Source of the DNA: Mucilaginibacter sp.
GTDB taxonomy: Bacteria > Bacteroidota > Bacteroidia > Sphingobacteriales > Sphingobacteriaceae
DNA: 47,038 nt
Direction of reading: 5' to 3'
Assembly: GCA_016763755.1 (NCBI GenBank)
Contig: JAESTD010000344.1
Span: 1-47,038 of the forward strand
Shown: positions 17,078 to 25,159 of the stretch, piece by piece
How the letters are laid out: each line of letters opens with the position of its first letter
Position numbering within the stretch: position 1 is the first letter of the stretch
Position numbers and translations under genes: made by a program
The notes under the pieces: generated by a model
What the model was told of the DNA's origin: nothing
Databases searched by the model: none
Seen by the model: the letters and a program-made list of their open reading frames with translations, nothing else

Positions 17078-17845
17078 TTACTTCGTCAGATCGATCCCGC
17101 TTTCAGCTTCCGGCTCGCGTTTACTAACAGTTTGGATGTTCTCGTTCAGGTAATCGTTCTCCACCAGACCATCGCGCATGCGCACAATGCGGTGGGCATG
17201 TAGAGCAATGTCTTCCTCGTGCGTTACCAGGATGATGGTATTACCTTTTGAGTGAATATCTTCCAGCAGTCCCATGATCTCGATAGAAGTTTTGGTATCC
17301 AGGTTACCGGTCGGCTCATCGGCAAGAATAATAGATGGGTTGTTGATCAAAGCCCGGGCAACTGCCACACGCTGGCGCTGGCCGCCCGAAAGCTCGTTGG
17401 GGCGATGATCTACCCGGTGACCAAGACCCACATTCTCCAAAGCTTGTTTAGCCCGTTCATTACGTTTCTCTTTGCTGATACCGGCGTAAACCAATGGCAG
17501 GGCCACATTATCTAAAGCACTGTTACGCGGCAAAAGGTTAAATGTCTGGAATACGAAACCGATCTCGGAGTTACGTACCTCGGCGAGGTCGTTATCCGTC
17601 ATATGGCTAACATCAATGCCGTTGAGAACGTATTGGCCTTTGGTTGGTGTATCCAAACAGCCCAGGATATTCATCAGTGTTGATTTTCCTGAACCGGAAG
17701 GGCCCATCAGTGCCACAAACCCGCCCTTTTGGATGGTAAGTGTTACAGATTTTATAGCATGGATAACCTCAGACCCGATCACATATTTCCGGCCGATATC
17801 TTTGATGGTAATAAGCGGTTGGTCTTTGGTAAGGTTCTGCTTCAT
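17078..17845 (-). CDS. LolD/MacB-type ABC transporter ATPase, 255 aa
   Basis: Walker [11 protein letters not shown]-loop [20 protein letters not shown], signature [15 protein letters not shown], Walker [12 protein letters not shown] and H-loop [10 protein letters not shown] place it in the MacB/LolD/FtsE group of ATPases that pair with FtsX-fold permeases. A polar C-terminal tail ([15 protein letters not shown]) follows the core. No permease is adjacent; the minus-strand permease at 9997-11244 is a plausible but unproven partner. Confidence 0.94.
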   Translation of the reverse strand: MKQNLTKDQPLITIKDIGRKYVIGSEVIHAIKSVTLTIQKGGFVALMGPSGSGKSTLMNILGCLDTPTKGQYVLNGIDVSHMTDNDLAEVRNSEIGFVFQTFNLLPRNSALDNVALPLVYAGISKEKRNERAKQALENVGLGHRVDHRPNELSGGQRQRVAVARALINNPSIILADEPTGNLDTKTSIEIMGLLEDIHSKGNTIILVTHEEDIALHAHRIVRMRDGLVENDYLNENIQTVSKREPEAESGIDLTK

Positions 17846-17900
17846 CCGTTTTTGTTCATTTGACAGTACGGGAGTGGGAAATGTTACACAAGTTGGAAAA

Positions 17901-17991
17901 GAATCAAGAGATAAGAATCAGGAATCAAGACAAACGCTTAAAAATTTCGGTCTTAACTCTTGAGTCCACGCTCTTGGTTCTTGCCTCTCTT
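17901..17991. repeat. Inverted pair of heptamer arrays (GAATCAA/CTCTTGA words)
   Basis: Left: GAATCAAGAGATAA, GAATCAG, GAATCAA, GAC (17901-17931). Right: GTCTTAA, CTCTTGA, GTCCACG, CTCTTGG, TTCTTGC, CTCTCTT (about 17950-17991), whose words are near reverse complements of the left ones. They lie between the ABC ATPase and gatC, both on the minus strand. Confidence 0.75.
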
Positions 17992-17995
17992 CAAA

Positions 17996-18286
17996 CTACT
18001 TCGATATCACTTTTGCTACCAAAAAGTGACTGTCATCATGCAGTGGGGCGTTCTCCAATGCTTCCTGGGTAGTGATGTCCTGCTTTATGACGTCTTCGCG
18101 TAGGTTATTTACCTCGGCGGTCATGTAAACAAGGGGCTCAACACCAATGGTATCCACCTCATTTAGTTTGTCCATAAAGCCCAAAATCTTGTTCATGTCT
18201 TTGATCATGATCTGCTTTTCATCAGCTGCCAGTTCCAGACGCGCCAGATGGGCTATCTTATCAACGGTTTGTTCGTCAATGTTCAT
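17996..18286 (-). CDS. gatC: Asp-tRNA(Asn)/Glu-tRNA(Gln) amidotransferase subunit C, 96 aa
   Basis: Small subunit of the GatCAB amidotransferase that converts misacylated Glu-tRNA(Gln) or Asp-tRNA(Asn). Typical GatC: MNIDEQTVDKIAHLARLELAADEK, the DMNKILGFMDKLNEVDTIGVEPLVY segment, and NNLREDVIKQD. It overlaps the plsC stop by 4 bp (ATGA), so it is the second gene of a plsC-gatC pair. gatA and gatB are not in the window. Confidence 0.94.
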   Translation of the reverse strand: MNIDEQTVDKIAHLARLELAADEKQIMIKDMNKILGFMDKLNEVDTIGVEPLVYMTAEVNNLREDVIKQDITTQEALENAPLHDDSHFLVAKVISK

Positions 18287-19014
18287 GCTTGGTTTAGTTT
18301 ATTGCTCATAATCCCGAATACCTTATCGCGCAGGGCATCGGCATCATCAACAGTTAAATGTGCCGTTTCAATAGGCTCATGTACAAATATATCACATACA
18401 CCCGGTTTACTGCCTAATTTCTTTCCATCGTCCCACATTACTTTCCATGTATTTGCACAGGTTACGGGGATGATTGGCACTTTCAGCTCAATCGCCATCC
18501 TGAAAGGGCCATTCTTAAATTGATGCATCACCGGCGGGTACTCGTCAGGGATTGTTCCTTCGGGAAATATCACAGCACTCATGCCCTGCTGCAAACGTTC
18601 CATTATCAGCTTAAATGCTTTAAAGGATGCTATTTTGCTTTCGCGATTAACCGGTATATCCACCGTGCGGAAGAATAGGCCGGTTACCAAACCATCAACT
18701 AACTCTTGCTTGCCCATAAAGCAGTAATTGCTTTTTACCAGCAGGCTCATGGCTGTGATATCCAGGTTTGAGGTATGGTTTGGGGTGATGATGTAGGTGC
18801 GGCTCCAGTCGATAGGTTTTTCATAATGAAATTTGTAGCTTATACCCACCGCGCCCGAGCTTAGCCTGCCCCACACGCGCCTGACGGCATTCATGCTACC
18901 ATAACGCTCCTGTTTGCGCGAATTGTAGTATAAAAAAGGCCACAACACAAAGTAAAAAAGCGCTACACTGCCCTGGTAAAGGTATAGGTGCACTTTTCTC
19001 AATATCATTTTCAT
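18283..19014 (-). CDS. plsC: 1-acyl-sn-glycerol-3-phosphate acyltransferase family protein, 243 aa
   Basis: Acylates lysophosphatidate to phosphatidate in membrane lipid synthesis. Motif I is NHTSNLDI (NHxxxxD), motif III is VIFPEGTIPD, and motif IV is VPIIPVTCANTWKVMW; an N-terminal hydrophobic segment (LYQGSVALFYFVLWPFLYY) anchors it at the inner membrane. The ATG at 19014 is chosen: an upstream in-frame TTG at 19023 lies inside a TATTTTTG -7 box and would add only three residues. The gene is coupled to gatC by a 4-bp overlap and diverges from trpS. Confidence 0.92.
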   Translation of the reverse strand: MKMILRKVHLYLYQGSVALFYFVLWPFLYYNSRKQERYGSMNAVRRVWGRLSSGAVGISYKFHYEKPIDWSRTYIITPNHTSNLDITAMSLLVKSNYCFMGKQELVDGLVTGLFFRTVDIPVNRESKIASFKAFKLIMERLQQGMSAVIFPEGTIPDEYPPVMHQFKNGPFRMAIELKVPIIPVTCANTWKVMWDDGKKLGSKPGVCDIFVHEPIETAHLTVDDADALRDKVFGIMSNKLNQA

Positions 19015-19020
19015 CCGCTC

Positions 19021-19028
19021 CAAAAATA
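19021..19028 (-). promoter_or_regulatory. -7 box (TATTTTTG) of plsC-gatC
   Basis: Minus strand TATTTTTG, only 6 nt before the plsC ATG. A start site a few bases downstream would give a nearly leaderless mRNA. Confidence 0.55.
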
Positions 19029-19091
19029 TAAAAAATAGTAAGGTTTCGGCCTGCTGTTAATCTCCTTCTCAACTACCTGTATTTTTTCCGC

Positions 19092-19130
19092 AAAAGCCCC
19101 TCTACCTTAGAGAGTGGTTTGGGGTGAGCC
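19092..19130. repeat. Degenerate CCCCTCTCC-type dispersed repeat in the trpS promoter region
   Basis: AAAAGCCCCTCTACCTTAGA followed by GAGTGGTTTGGGGTGAGCC, close to the AGCCCCTCTCC...GGAGAGGGGTTTGGGGTGAG repeat that I recall as widespread in Bacteroidota genomes. The CTCT/AGAG palindrome is eroded. Confidence 0.55.
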
Positions 19131-19149
19131 CAAAAAATCCTTACTTTCG
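19118..19149 (+). promoter_or_regulatory. Probable trpS promoter (TTTG-N20-TACTTTCG)
   Basis: -33-like TTTG at 19118-19121 and -7-like TACTTTCG at 19142-19149 with a 20-nt spacer. The -7 box ends 8 nt before the ATG. Confidence 0.5.
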
Positions 19150-19157
19150 CTCCCTAT

Positions 19158-20153
19158 ATGGAAACTGTTGTTAGTGGCATAAGATCTACCGGAAACCTGC
19201 ATTTAGGAAACTATTACGGAGCTATCCAAAACTTCGTGAAAATGCAGAACGAATATAACTGCTATTTTTTTATAGCCGACCTGCACTCGTTAACTACCCA
19301 TCCTACACCGGCCAATTTACACGCCAACGTAAAACAGGTATTAGTAGAATATCTTGCAGCCGGTATCGATCCTGAAAAAGCTACTATATACGTACAAAGC
19401 GACGTGCCCGAGGTTACCGAGCTTTACCTTTACTTAAACATGAACGCCTATACAGGCGAACTGGAGCGCAGCACATCATTTAAAGATAAAGTACGCGCCA
19501 ACCCAGATAATGTTAACGCAGGCTTGTTAACTTATCCTGTATTGATGGCGGCAGATATTATCATTCACAAAGCTACCAAAGTACCTGTGGGTAAAGACCA
19601 GGAGCAGCACCTGGAGATGGCCCGAACCTTCGGTAACCGTTTCAATCGTTTGTACAATAACGAGTATTTCCCTGAGCCTTATGCGTTCTCATACGGTACT
19701 AACCTGGTAAAGATCCCGGGGCTTGATGGTGCCGGTAAAATGGGTAAAAGTGAAGGTGAAGGCAACGCCATTTTCCTGAGTGATACGCCCGAGGCTATCC
19801 GCAAAAAGGTAATGCGTGCCAAAACCGATAGTGGCCCAACAGAAGAAAATCAAACCAAACCACAGGAGATACAAAATCTGTTCGATCTGATGAAGGTGGT
19901 TTCATCACCAGATACCATCGCGCATTTTGATAACCTGTACAACACCATGGCTGTCCGTTACGGCGACCTGAAAAAACAGCTTGCCGAAGATATGATCATC
20001 GCAACCGCACCGATCCGCGACCGTATAAATGATATTGCTGCCGACGCAGATTACTTGCGCAAAGTAGCCAACCTTGGTGCCGATAAGGCCCGCGAAAGCG
20101 CCTCAAAAACCATTAGGGAAGTAAGAGAGATTATCGGGTTCAGGAAGTTTTAA
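19158..20153 (+). CDS. trpS: Tryptophanyl-tRNA synthetase, 331 aa
   Basis: Class Ic aminoacyl-tRNA synthetase charging tRNA(Trp). The HIGH equivalent is TGNLHLGNYYGAI near residue 12, with the FFIADLHSLTT segment, MAADIIIHKATKVPVGKDQEQHLEMAR, and the KMSKS equivalent KMGKSEGEGNAIFLSD. Length is normal for the bacterial enzyme. It is followed by a 143-bp gap with an inverted nonamer array and then the deoxynucleoside kinase on the same strand. Confidence 0.97.
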   Translation: METVVSGIRSTGNLHLGNYYGAIQNFVKMQNEYNCYFFIADLHSLTTHPTPANLHANVKQVLVEYLAAGIDPEKATIYVQSDVPEVTELYLYLNMNAYTGELERSTSFKDKVRANPDNVNAGLLTYPVLMAADIIIHKATKVPVGKDQEQHLEMARTFGNRFNRLYNNEYFPEPYAFSYGTNLVKIPGLDGAGKMGKSEGEGNAIFLSDTPEAIRKKVMRAKTDSGPTEENQTKPQEIQNLFDLMKVVSSPDTIAHFDNLYNTMAVRYGDLKKQLAEDMIIATAPIRDRINDIAADADYLRKVANLGADKARESASKTIREVREIIGFRKF

Positions 20154-20160
20154 ATCGCCG

Positions 20161-20280
20161 GAACTCGAATTTGAGGAATTAAAAGAATTTAAAGAAGGCA
20201 ATCCGAATTGATGTTGAAGAAATTGCGGAACACTATAAAAGTAATTCTGTTAATTCACTAAATTCGACAAATTCGAGTTC
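20161..20280. repeat. Inverted pair of nonamer arrays (trpS-dNK gap)
   Basis: Left units ACTCGAATT, TGAGGAATT, AAAAGAATT, TAAAGAAGG (20163-20198); right units AATTCTGTT, AATTCACTA, AATTCGACA, AATTCGAGT (20243-20278). The outer 12 bp are exact complements: GAACTCGAATTT at 20161-20172 and AAATTCGAGTTC at 20269-20280. Confidence 0.82.
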
Positions 20281-20296
20281 AGACTAAATATATCAC

Positions 20297-20911
20297 ATGC
20301 ACATAGCTATCGTAGGAAATATAGGCGCTGGTAAAACCACACTCACAGAACTGCTTGCCAAAAATTATGGTTGGGATCCGCTTTTTGAGGCGGTTGATAA
20401 TAACCCATATCTCGAGGATTTCTATGGCGATATGAAACGCTGGAGCTTTAACCTGCAAATCTATTTCCTGAACAGTCGTTATCGCCAGATCATCGATATC
20501 CAAAAAAGTGGCCGCAACGTTATCCAGGACCGTACGATCTATGAGGATGCGTACATTTTTGCAGAGAACCTGCACGATATGGGCCTCATGACCACCCGCG
20601 ACTACGAGAACTACCAAAGCATATTTGACAACATCACCGAGTTTATTAAACCACCTGATCTTCTGGTATACTTAAAAGCATCTGTACCAACATTAGTAAA
20701 TAATATCCAACGTCGCGGCCGCGAGTATGAGATCGGCATCCGCATCGATTATCTATCCAAACTAAACGAGAAATACGATAAGTGGATAAAAAATTACAAG
20801 CTGGGCAAACTGCTTGTGCTGGATAAAGATAACCTCGATTTTGCCAACAACCCCGAAGACATGGGAACCATTATTAACCAGATAGAGCGGGAAATAAACG
20901 GGTTGTTTTAA
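20297..20911 (+). CDS. Deoxynucleoside kinase family protein, 204 aa
   Basis: Phosphorylates deoxynucleosides for nucleotide salvage. P-loop GNIGAGKTT at residues 7-15, a DPLFEAVDNNPYLEDFY substrate segment, the DRTIYEDAYIFAENL motif (family DRS-like with catalytic acid), and the LID Arg cluster NNIQRRGREYE. Length and order fit the dNK/dGK-dAK group of Bacteroidota and Firmicutes. Base specificity (dAdo, dGuo or dCyd) cannot be told from sequence alone. Confidence 0.92.
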   Translation: MHIAIVGNIGAGKTTLTELLAKNYGWDPLFEAVDNNPYLEDFYGDMKRWSFNLQIYFLNSRYRQIIDIQKSGRNVIQDRTIYEDAYIFAENLHDMGLMTTRDYENYQSIFDNITEFIKPPDLLVYLKASVPTLVNNIQRRGREYEIGIRIDYLSKLNEKYDKWIKNYKLGKLLVLDKDNLDFANNPEDMGTIINQIEREINGLF

Positions 20912-21000
20912 GGGTAGAAAAATTTACTAAAAAACGATTTGATTTTTTTTATTGATGGATAGTTTTTAACTATTTCATCAAATCATTAATTAATTATGGT

Positions 21001-22434
21001 ATGATTTTTAATTCTTTTGAATTCCTATTCTTTTTCCCAATAGTTACTACTCTATACTTCATACTACCTTTTAAATTTAGATGGATATTACTGTTAACAG
21101 CAAGTTGCATATTTTATATGTTCTTTGTTCCTGTGTATATTCTAATTTTATTGGTAACTATTTTAATAGACTATTTTGCAGCCATTTACATCGCTAAATC
21201 AACCGGCAGGAAAAAGAAAATTTATTTAGCCGCAAGTATAATTTCCACTTGTTTAGTACTATTTGTATTTAAATATTTTAATTTCTTCAACGATAATTTT
21301 GCTCTAATTGCTAAAGCCGCACATTGGAATTATCCTATCCATGCCTTAAAGATCTTACTTCCGATAGGATTATCTTTTCATACATTTCAAAGCCTTAGTT
21401 ATGTGGTTGAAGTTTATCGGGGCAATCAAAAACCAGAGACACACTTTGGGATTTATTCATTATACGTGATGTTTTATCCACAATTAGTTGCCGGCCCCAT
21501 TGAACGGCCTCAAAACATTTTGTATCAGTTTTATGAAAAGCACAAGTTTGATTATGATAATGTGGTTTATGGCTTAAAGTTGATGTTGTGGGGGTACTTT
21601 AAAAAGATTGTCATCGCAGATCGGCTATCTATTTATGTCAACTCTGTTTACAATAATCAATCCCATCACAATGGAACAACTCTGTTTATAGCCACTATTT
21701 TTTTTGCGATACAGATATACTGCGATTTCTCAGGCTATTCAGAAATAGCTATAGGTAGCGCCCGTGTAATGGGTTTCAAACTCATGACCAACTTTAATAG
21801 GCCTTATTTTGCAAAATCTGTATCAGAGTTTTGGAAAAGATGGCATATATCGTTATCAACTTGGTTTAGAGATTATGTGTATATACCATTAGGTGGCAAT
21901 CGTGTTATTAAGCCGTTAGTATATTTTAACTTATTCATTACATTCTTGTTGAGCGGTCTTTGGCATGGCGCCAATTGGACTTATGTAATTTGGGGTGGTT
22001 TGAATGGATTGTATTTATTGATTGGTCTTTCACTTCACAATTTGAAATCTGGAATTCGTCACCAGGTTAATAAATATCATATTGAAAAACTTGATACTTT
22101 CATAAACATAGTAATAACCTTTGTATTAATTTTATTTTCATGGATTTTTTTCAGAGCCAATAACATCAATGATGCTAAGGAAATCATAATTAAGATAATC
22201 TTCAATAGAGGTCCATTATTTGTAGACAGTATTAGAGACATGGCCATGTCTATCTTTTTCACTTTGATATTATTACTTACCGAGTTCTTCGAAGAATACA
22301 AGGTTTTCAATAAGCTCAGTCTATACAATAACAAATTCTCATTGGTCAGATATGCTACTTACTGCGCTATAATAATTGCAATTGTTTTGTTCGGAGCATT
22401 TGACGGATCACAATTTATTTACTTCCAATTTTAA
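21001..22434 (+). CDS. MBOAT-family membrane O-acyltransferase (AlgI-like), 477 aa
   Basis: Polytopic membrane protein with about ten hydrophobic helices. It has the AlgI/DltB/PatA signature SEFWKRWHISLSTWFRDYVYIPLGG (first conserved His, H282) and LSGLWHGANWTYVIWGG with the presumed catalytic H322, then FSWIFFRANN. Such proteins move acyl, usually acetyl, groups across the inner membrane to a periplasmic partner that decorates surface polysaccharide. The next gene, 1 nt downstream, encodes the expected SGNH-type partner. Base composition is visibly more AT-rich than the flanking housekeeping genes, suggesting transfer. The acceptor glycan is unknown. Confidence 0.92.
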   Translation: MIFNSFEFLFFFPIVTTLYFILPFKFRWILLLTASCIFYMFFVPVYILILLVTILIDYFAAIYIAKSTGRKKKIYLAASIISTCLVLFVFKYFNFFNDNFALIAKAAHWNYPIHALKILLPIGLSFHTFQSLSYVVEVYRGNQKPETHFGIYSLYVMFYPQLVAGPIERPQNILYQFYEKHKFDYDNVVYGLKLMLWGYFKKIVIADRLSIYVNSVYNNQSHHNGTTLFIATIFFAIQIYCDFSGYSEIAIGSARVMGFKLMTNFNRPYFAKSVSEFWKRWHISLSTWFRDYVYIPLGGNRVIKPLVYFNLFITFLLSGLWHGANWTYVIWGGLNGLYLLIGLSLHNLKSGIRHQVNKYHIEKLDTFINIVITFVLILFSWIFFRANNINDAKEIIIKIIFNRGPLFVDSIRDMAMSIFFTLILLLTEFFEEYKVFNKLSLYNNKFSLVRYATYCAIIIAIVLFGAFDGSQFIYFQF

Positions 22435-22435
22435 T

Positions 22436-23341
22436 ATGAGCTTTCCCGATAACAAAACCTTGCTCTTTTTCAAAAAACTTGTACTGTTTATCGTCGCCCT
22501 TATTATTCTTGACTATGCGATCGGTAATGTGCTTAAATACCTTTATTTTAAACAAAAGAGTAATGATACGACCTATATAGTTAACGATACTAAAGAAGAT
22601 TTGCTGGTATTTGGCTCATCAAGAGCTAATCATCAGTATGTCCCATCCGTGTTTGAAAATAAATTGAAAATCACTGCTTATAATTGTGGCAGAGACGGAC
22701 GTTTTATGATATACAGCCTGGCGTTAATGTCAACAGTATTAGATAGATATAAGCCAAGGCATATAATATTTGACTTAAATCCCGACGAATTTTCACGATC
22801 TGATGAGGGCAGACTATCTCCATTACTTCCTTATTTAGATAAGTCGGGTGTTAGAGATTATATTAGCTATAACAGTAAATATGAAAATTTAAAAATATTG
22901 TCAAAAATTTACCCTTACAATTCAATTTTCCCGTTTAAAAATACGGCTCATGATAAAGACTTTGAGAAAGGGTATATCAAACTACACACCGCTTTGCCGC
23001 CGCAACAGATAACGCCATTGCAACAAGAGCAAATCAATCCTGTTCGTGTTAAATTGTTAAGCGATTTTTTATCGAAATTAAAAACAAAAAACATCAAAAT
23101 TACAATCGTCATTTCGCCTATCTTTTTTAGCATATCAAAAGATAATAAAACTGTTCAACTAATTGAGAACATGTGCAAGGAATATAAAAACGTAAAACTT
23201 TTTAACTATGCGTATTCTACTGATTTTAGAGATTATAAGTTGTACAAAGACAAATTTCATCTCAATGAGGTTGGCGCACAAAAATTTTCGGACGATCTTG
23301 CAAACAAAATCTTAGCCGCAGGTGGTTCGATTACTAATTAG
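22436..23341 (+). CDS. Membrane-anchored SGNH-like protein partnered with MBOAT, 301 aa
   Basis: The ATG at 22436 (MSFPDNKTLLFFKK) lies 1 nt after the MBOAT stop; an upstream TTG inside the MBOAT frame is rejected. One N-terminal membrane segment (LVLFIVALIILDYAIGNVL) precedes a periplasmic domain with LLVFGSSRANHQY (GDS-type block I, GSS) and DKFHLNEVGAQKF near the C-terminus (DxxHxN block V). This is the layout of the DltD/PatB/AlgJ-like step that places the acyl group on the acceptor. It shares the AT-rich composition of the MBOAT gene, so the two probably moved together. Confidence 0.85.
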   Translation: MSFPDNKTLLFFKKLVLFIVALIILDYAIGNVLKYLYFKQKSNDTTYIVNDTKEDLLVFGSSRANHQYVPSVFENKLKITAYNCGRDGRFMIYSLALMSTVLDRYKPRHIIFDLNPDEFSRSDEGRLSPLLPYLDKSGVRDYISYNSKYENLKILSKIYPYNSIFPFKNTAHDKDFEKGYIKLHTALPPQQITPLQQEQINPVRVKLLSDFLSKLKTKNIKITIVISPIFFSISKDNKTVQLIENMCKEYKNVKLFNYAYSTDFRDYKLYKDKFHLNEVGAQKFSDDLANKILAAGGSITN

Positions 23342-23457
23342 TATCAAAACCCATTATCTTCAATTTGCTGAATTATATTATAGTTTGACGCTAATATCAG
23401 TGCTAAACATCGTTTTCCACAATCGCAAAATGAACGGGCAAATCCCATAAATTTTCT

Positions 23458-23465
23458 TACTTTTG
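23458..23465 (+). promoter_or_regulatory. -7 box (TACTTTTG) of pyrG
   Basis: TTACTTTTGTATCCC, an exact TAnnTTTG match, 60 nt before the chosen pyrG ATG. It overlaps the in-frame TTG at 23463, arguing against that longer start. Confidence 0.6.
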
Positions 23466-23525
23466 TATCCCGTACACAAACAATTGGCAGCCCCTTTAAA
23501 ACTGCCTTTGATTTCAAAAAAAATC

Positions 23526-25136
23526 ATGACTAAATACATTTTTGTTACGGGTGGTGTTACCTCATCGTTAGGAAAAGGCATTATTTCGGCCTCATTAGCT
23601 AAACTTCTTCAGGCACGCGGCTATCGCGTTACCATCCAAAAGTTCGATCCTTATATTAATATCGATCCGGGTACTTTGAACCCTTACGAGCACGGCGAAT
23701 GCTATGTTACCGAGGATGGTGCCGAAACCGACCTTGACCTTGGCCACTACGAGCGTTTTTTAAACGTCCCTACATCGCAGGCTAACAACATTACCACCGG
23801 CCGTATCTACCAAAATGTAATTAATCGTGAGCGCGAGGGTGCTTTTTTGGGTAAAACTGTGCAGGTTGTCCCACACATAACTGACGAGATAAAACGCAAC
23901 TTCCGCATCCTGGGCGAAAGCGGCGATTATGATATTGTGATCACCGAGATAGGTGGCACCGTGGGCGACATCGAGTCGTTACCGTTTGTTGAGGCCGTAA
24001 GGCAGTTTAAATGGGAAGCAGGGCCAAACAACGCGCTGGTTATCCACTTAACGCTTATCCCTTTCCTGGCTGCAGCAGGCGAATTGAAAACCAAGCCTAC
24101 ACAGCACTCGGTAAAAATGTTATTAGAGTACGGTATCCAACCGGATATACTGGTTTGCCGCACCGAGCACCACATTAATGCCGACATCAGAAAAAAAATT
24201 GCACTTTTTTGTAACGTAAACATCAATGCGGTAATCGAATCAATGGATGCGCCGACAATTTATGACGTACCATTGCTGATGCTAAAAGAAAAGCTTGATC
24301 AAACGGTATTATCAAAATTAAAGCTACCCCACAAGAGCGAACCTGACCTGGAAAGCTGGAAAGATTTCCTCGGCCGCTTAAAAAATCCTACTGCTGATGT
24401 TAAGATCGGTTTGGTAGGTAAATACGTGGAGCTGCCCGATGCCTACAAATCAATCATTGAAGCATTTGTACATGCTGGTGCTAAAAATGAGTGCAAAGTT
24501 CGGGTGGAATACATCCCGTCGGCAAGTTTAACGGTAGAAAACGCAGTTGAAAAATTGCGCGGCCTGCATGGTGTGCTTGTTGCCCCCGGCTTTGGCGAAC
24601 GTGGTTTTGAGGGTAAGATAGAAGCGATACGTTATGTACGCGAAAATAACATCCCATTCTTTGGTATATGCTTGGGTATGCAATGTGCAGTAGTTGAGTT
24701 TGGCCGCCATGTATTGGGCTACGCCGATGCGAGCAGCACCGAAATGAGCCCCGAAACTCCAAACCCGGTGATCGATATGATGGAAGAGCAAAAAACCGTG
24801 GTAAACAAAGGTGGTACCATGCGTTTAGGCGCATACCCATGCGATCTGAAAAAAGGAACAAAAGCAGCAGCGGCATACGGCAAAACGCATATCACCGAGC
24901 GTCACCGTCACCGTTACGAGTTTAATAATAAGTATTTAAAGGAGTACGAGGCAGCAGGTTTGGTACCATCAGGCATCAACCCGGAGAATGGTTTGGTTGA
25001 GATAGTTGAGCTGAAAAATCACCCTTATTTTGTGGGCGCGCAGTTTCACCCCGAATTAAAATCAACAGTTGCAAATCCGCACCCACTTTTTATTAACTTT
25101 GTCGCCGCTTCGCTGGCTTATGCCCGCAAGAACTAA
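23526..25136 (+). CDS. pyrG: CTP synthase, 536 aa
   Basis: Aminates UTP to CTP using glutamine and ATP. The synthetase domain begins [19 protein letters not shown] (P-loop), with [24 protein letters not shown] and the [11 protein letters not shown]g/nucleotide segment. The C-terminal class I glutaminase has GICLGMQ (nucleophile Cys) and QFHPE (His, Glu). The ATG at 23526 gives the canonical [10 protein letters not shown] start. It is followed 23 nt later by yidC on the same strand. Confidence 0.97.
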   Translation: MTKYIFVTGGVTSSLGKGIISASLAKLLQARGYRVTIQKFDPYINIDPGTLNPYEHGECYVTEDGAETDLDLGHYERFLNVPTSQANNITTGRIYQNVINREREGAFLGKTVQVVPHITDEIKRNFRILGESGDYDIVITEIGGTVGDIESLPFVEAVRQFKWEAGPNNALVIHLTLIPFLAAAGELKTKPTQHSVKMLLEYGIQPDILVCRTEHHINADIRKKIALFCNVNINAVIESMDAPTIYDVPLLMLKEKLDQTVLSKLKLPHKSEPDLESWKDFLGRLKNPTADVKIGLVGKYVELPDAYKSIIEAFVHAGAKNECKVRVEYIPSASLTVENAVEKLRGLHGVLVAPGFGERGFEGKIEAIRYVRENNIPFFGICLGMQCAVVEFGRHVLGYADASSTEMSPETPNPVIDMMEEQKTVVNKGGTMRLGAYPCDLKKGTKAAAAYGKTHITERHRHRYEFNNKYLKEYEAAGLVPSGINPENGLVEIVELKNHPYFVGAQFHPELKSTVANPHPLFINFVAASLAYARKN

Positions 25137-25159
25137 GTTACAGTACGAGAAACAGATAA

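Noticed and set aside
21001..23341. AT-rich MBOAT/SGNH region as a prophage or IS remnant
   Set aside because: No integrase, transposase, terminal repeats or tRNA junction could be found; only base composition suggests transfer.
23463..23525. Longer start for pyrG at TTG
   Set aside because: The TTG lies inside the TACTTTTG promoter box and the added residues are not like CTP synthase; the ATG at 23526 gives the conserved [10 protein letters not shown].
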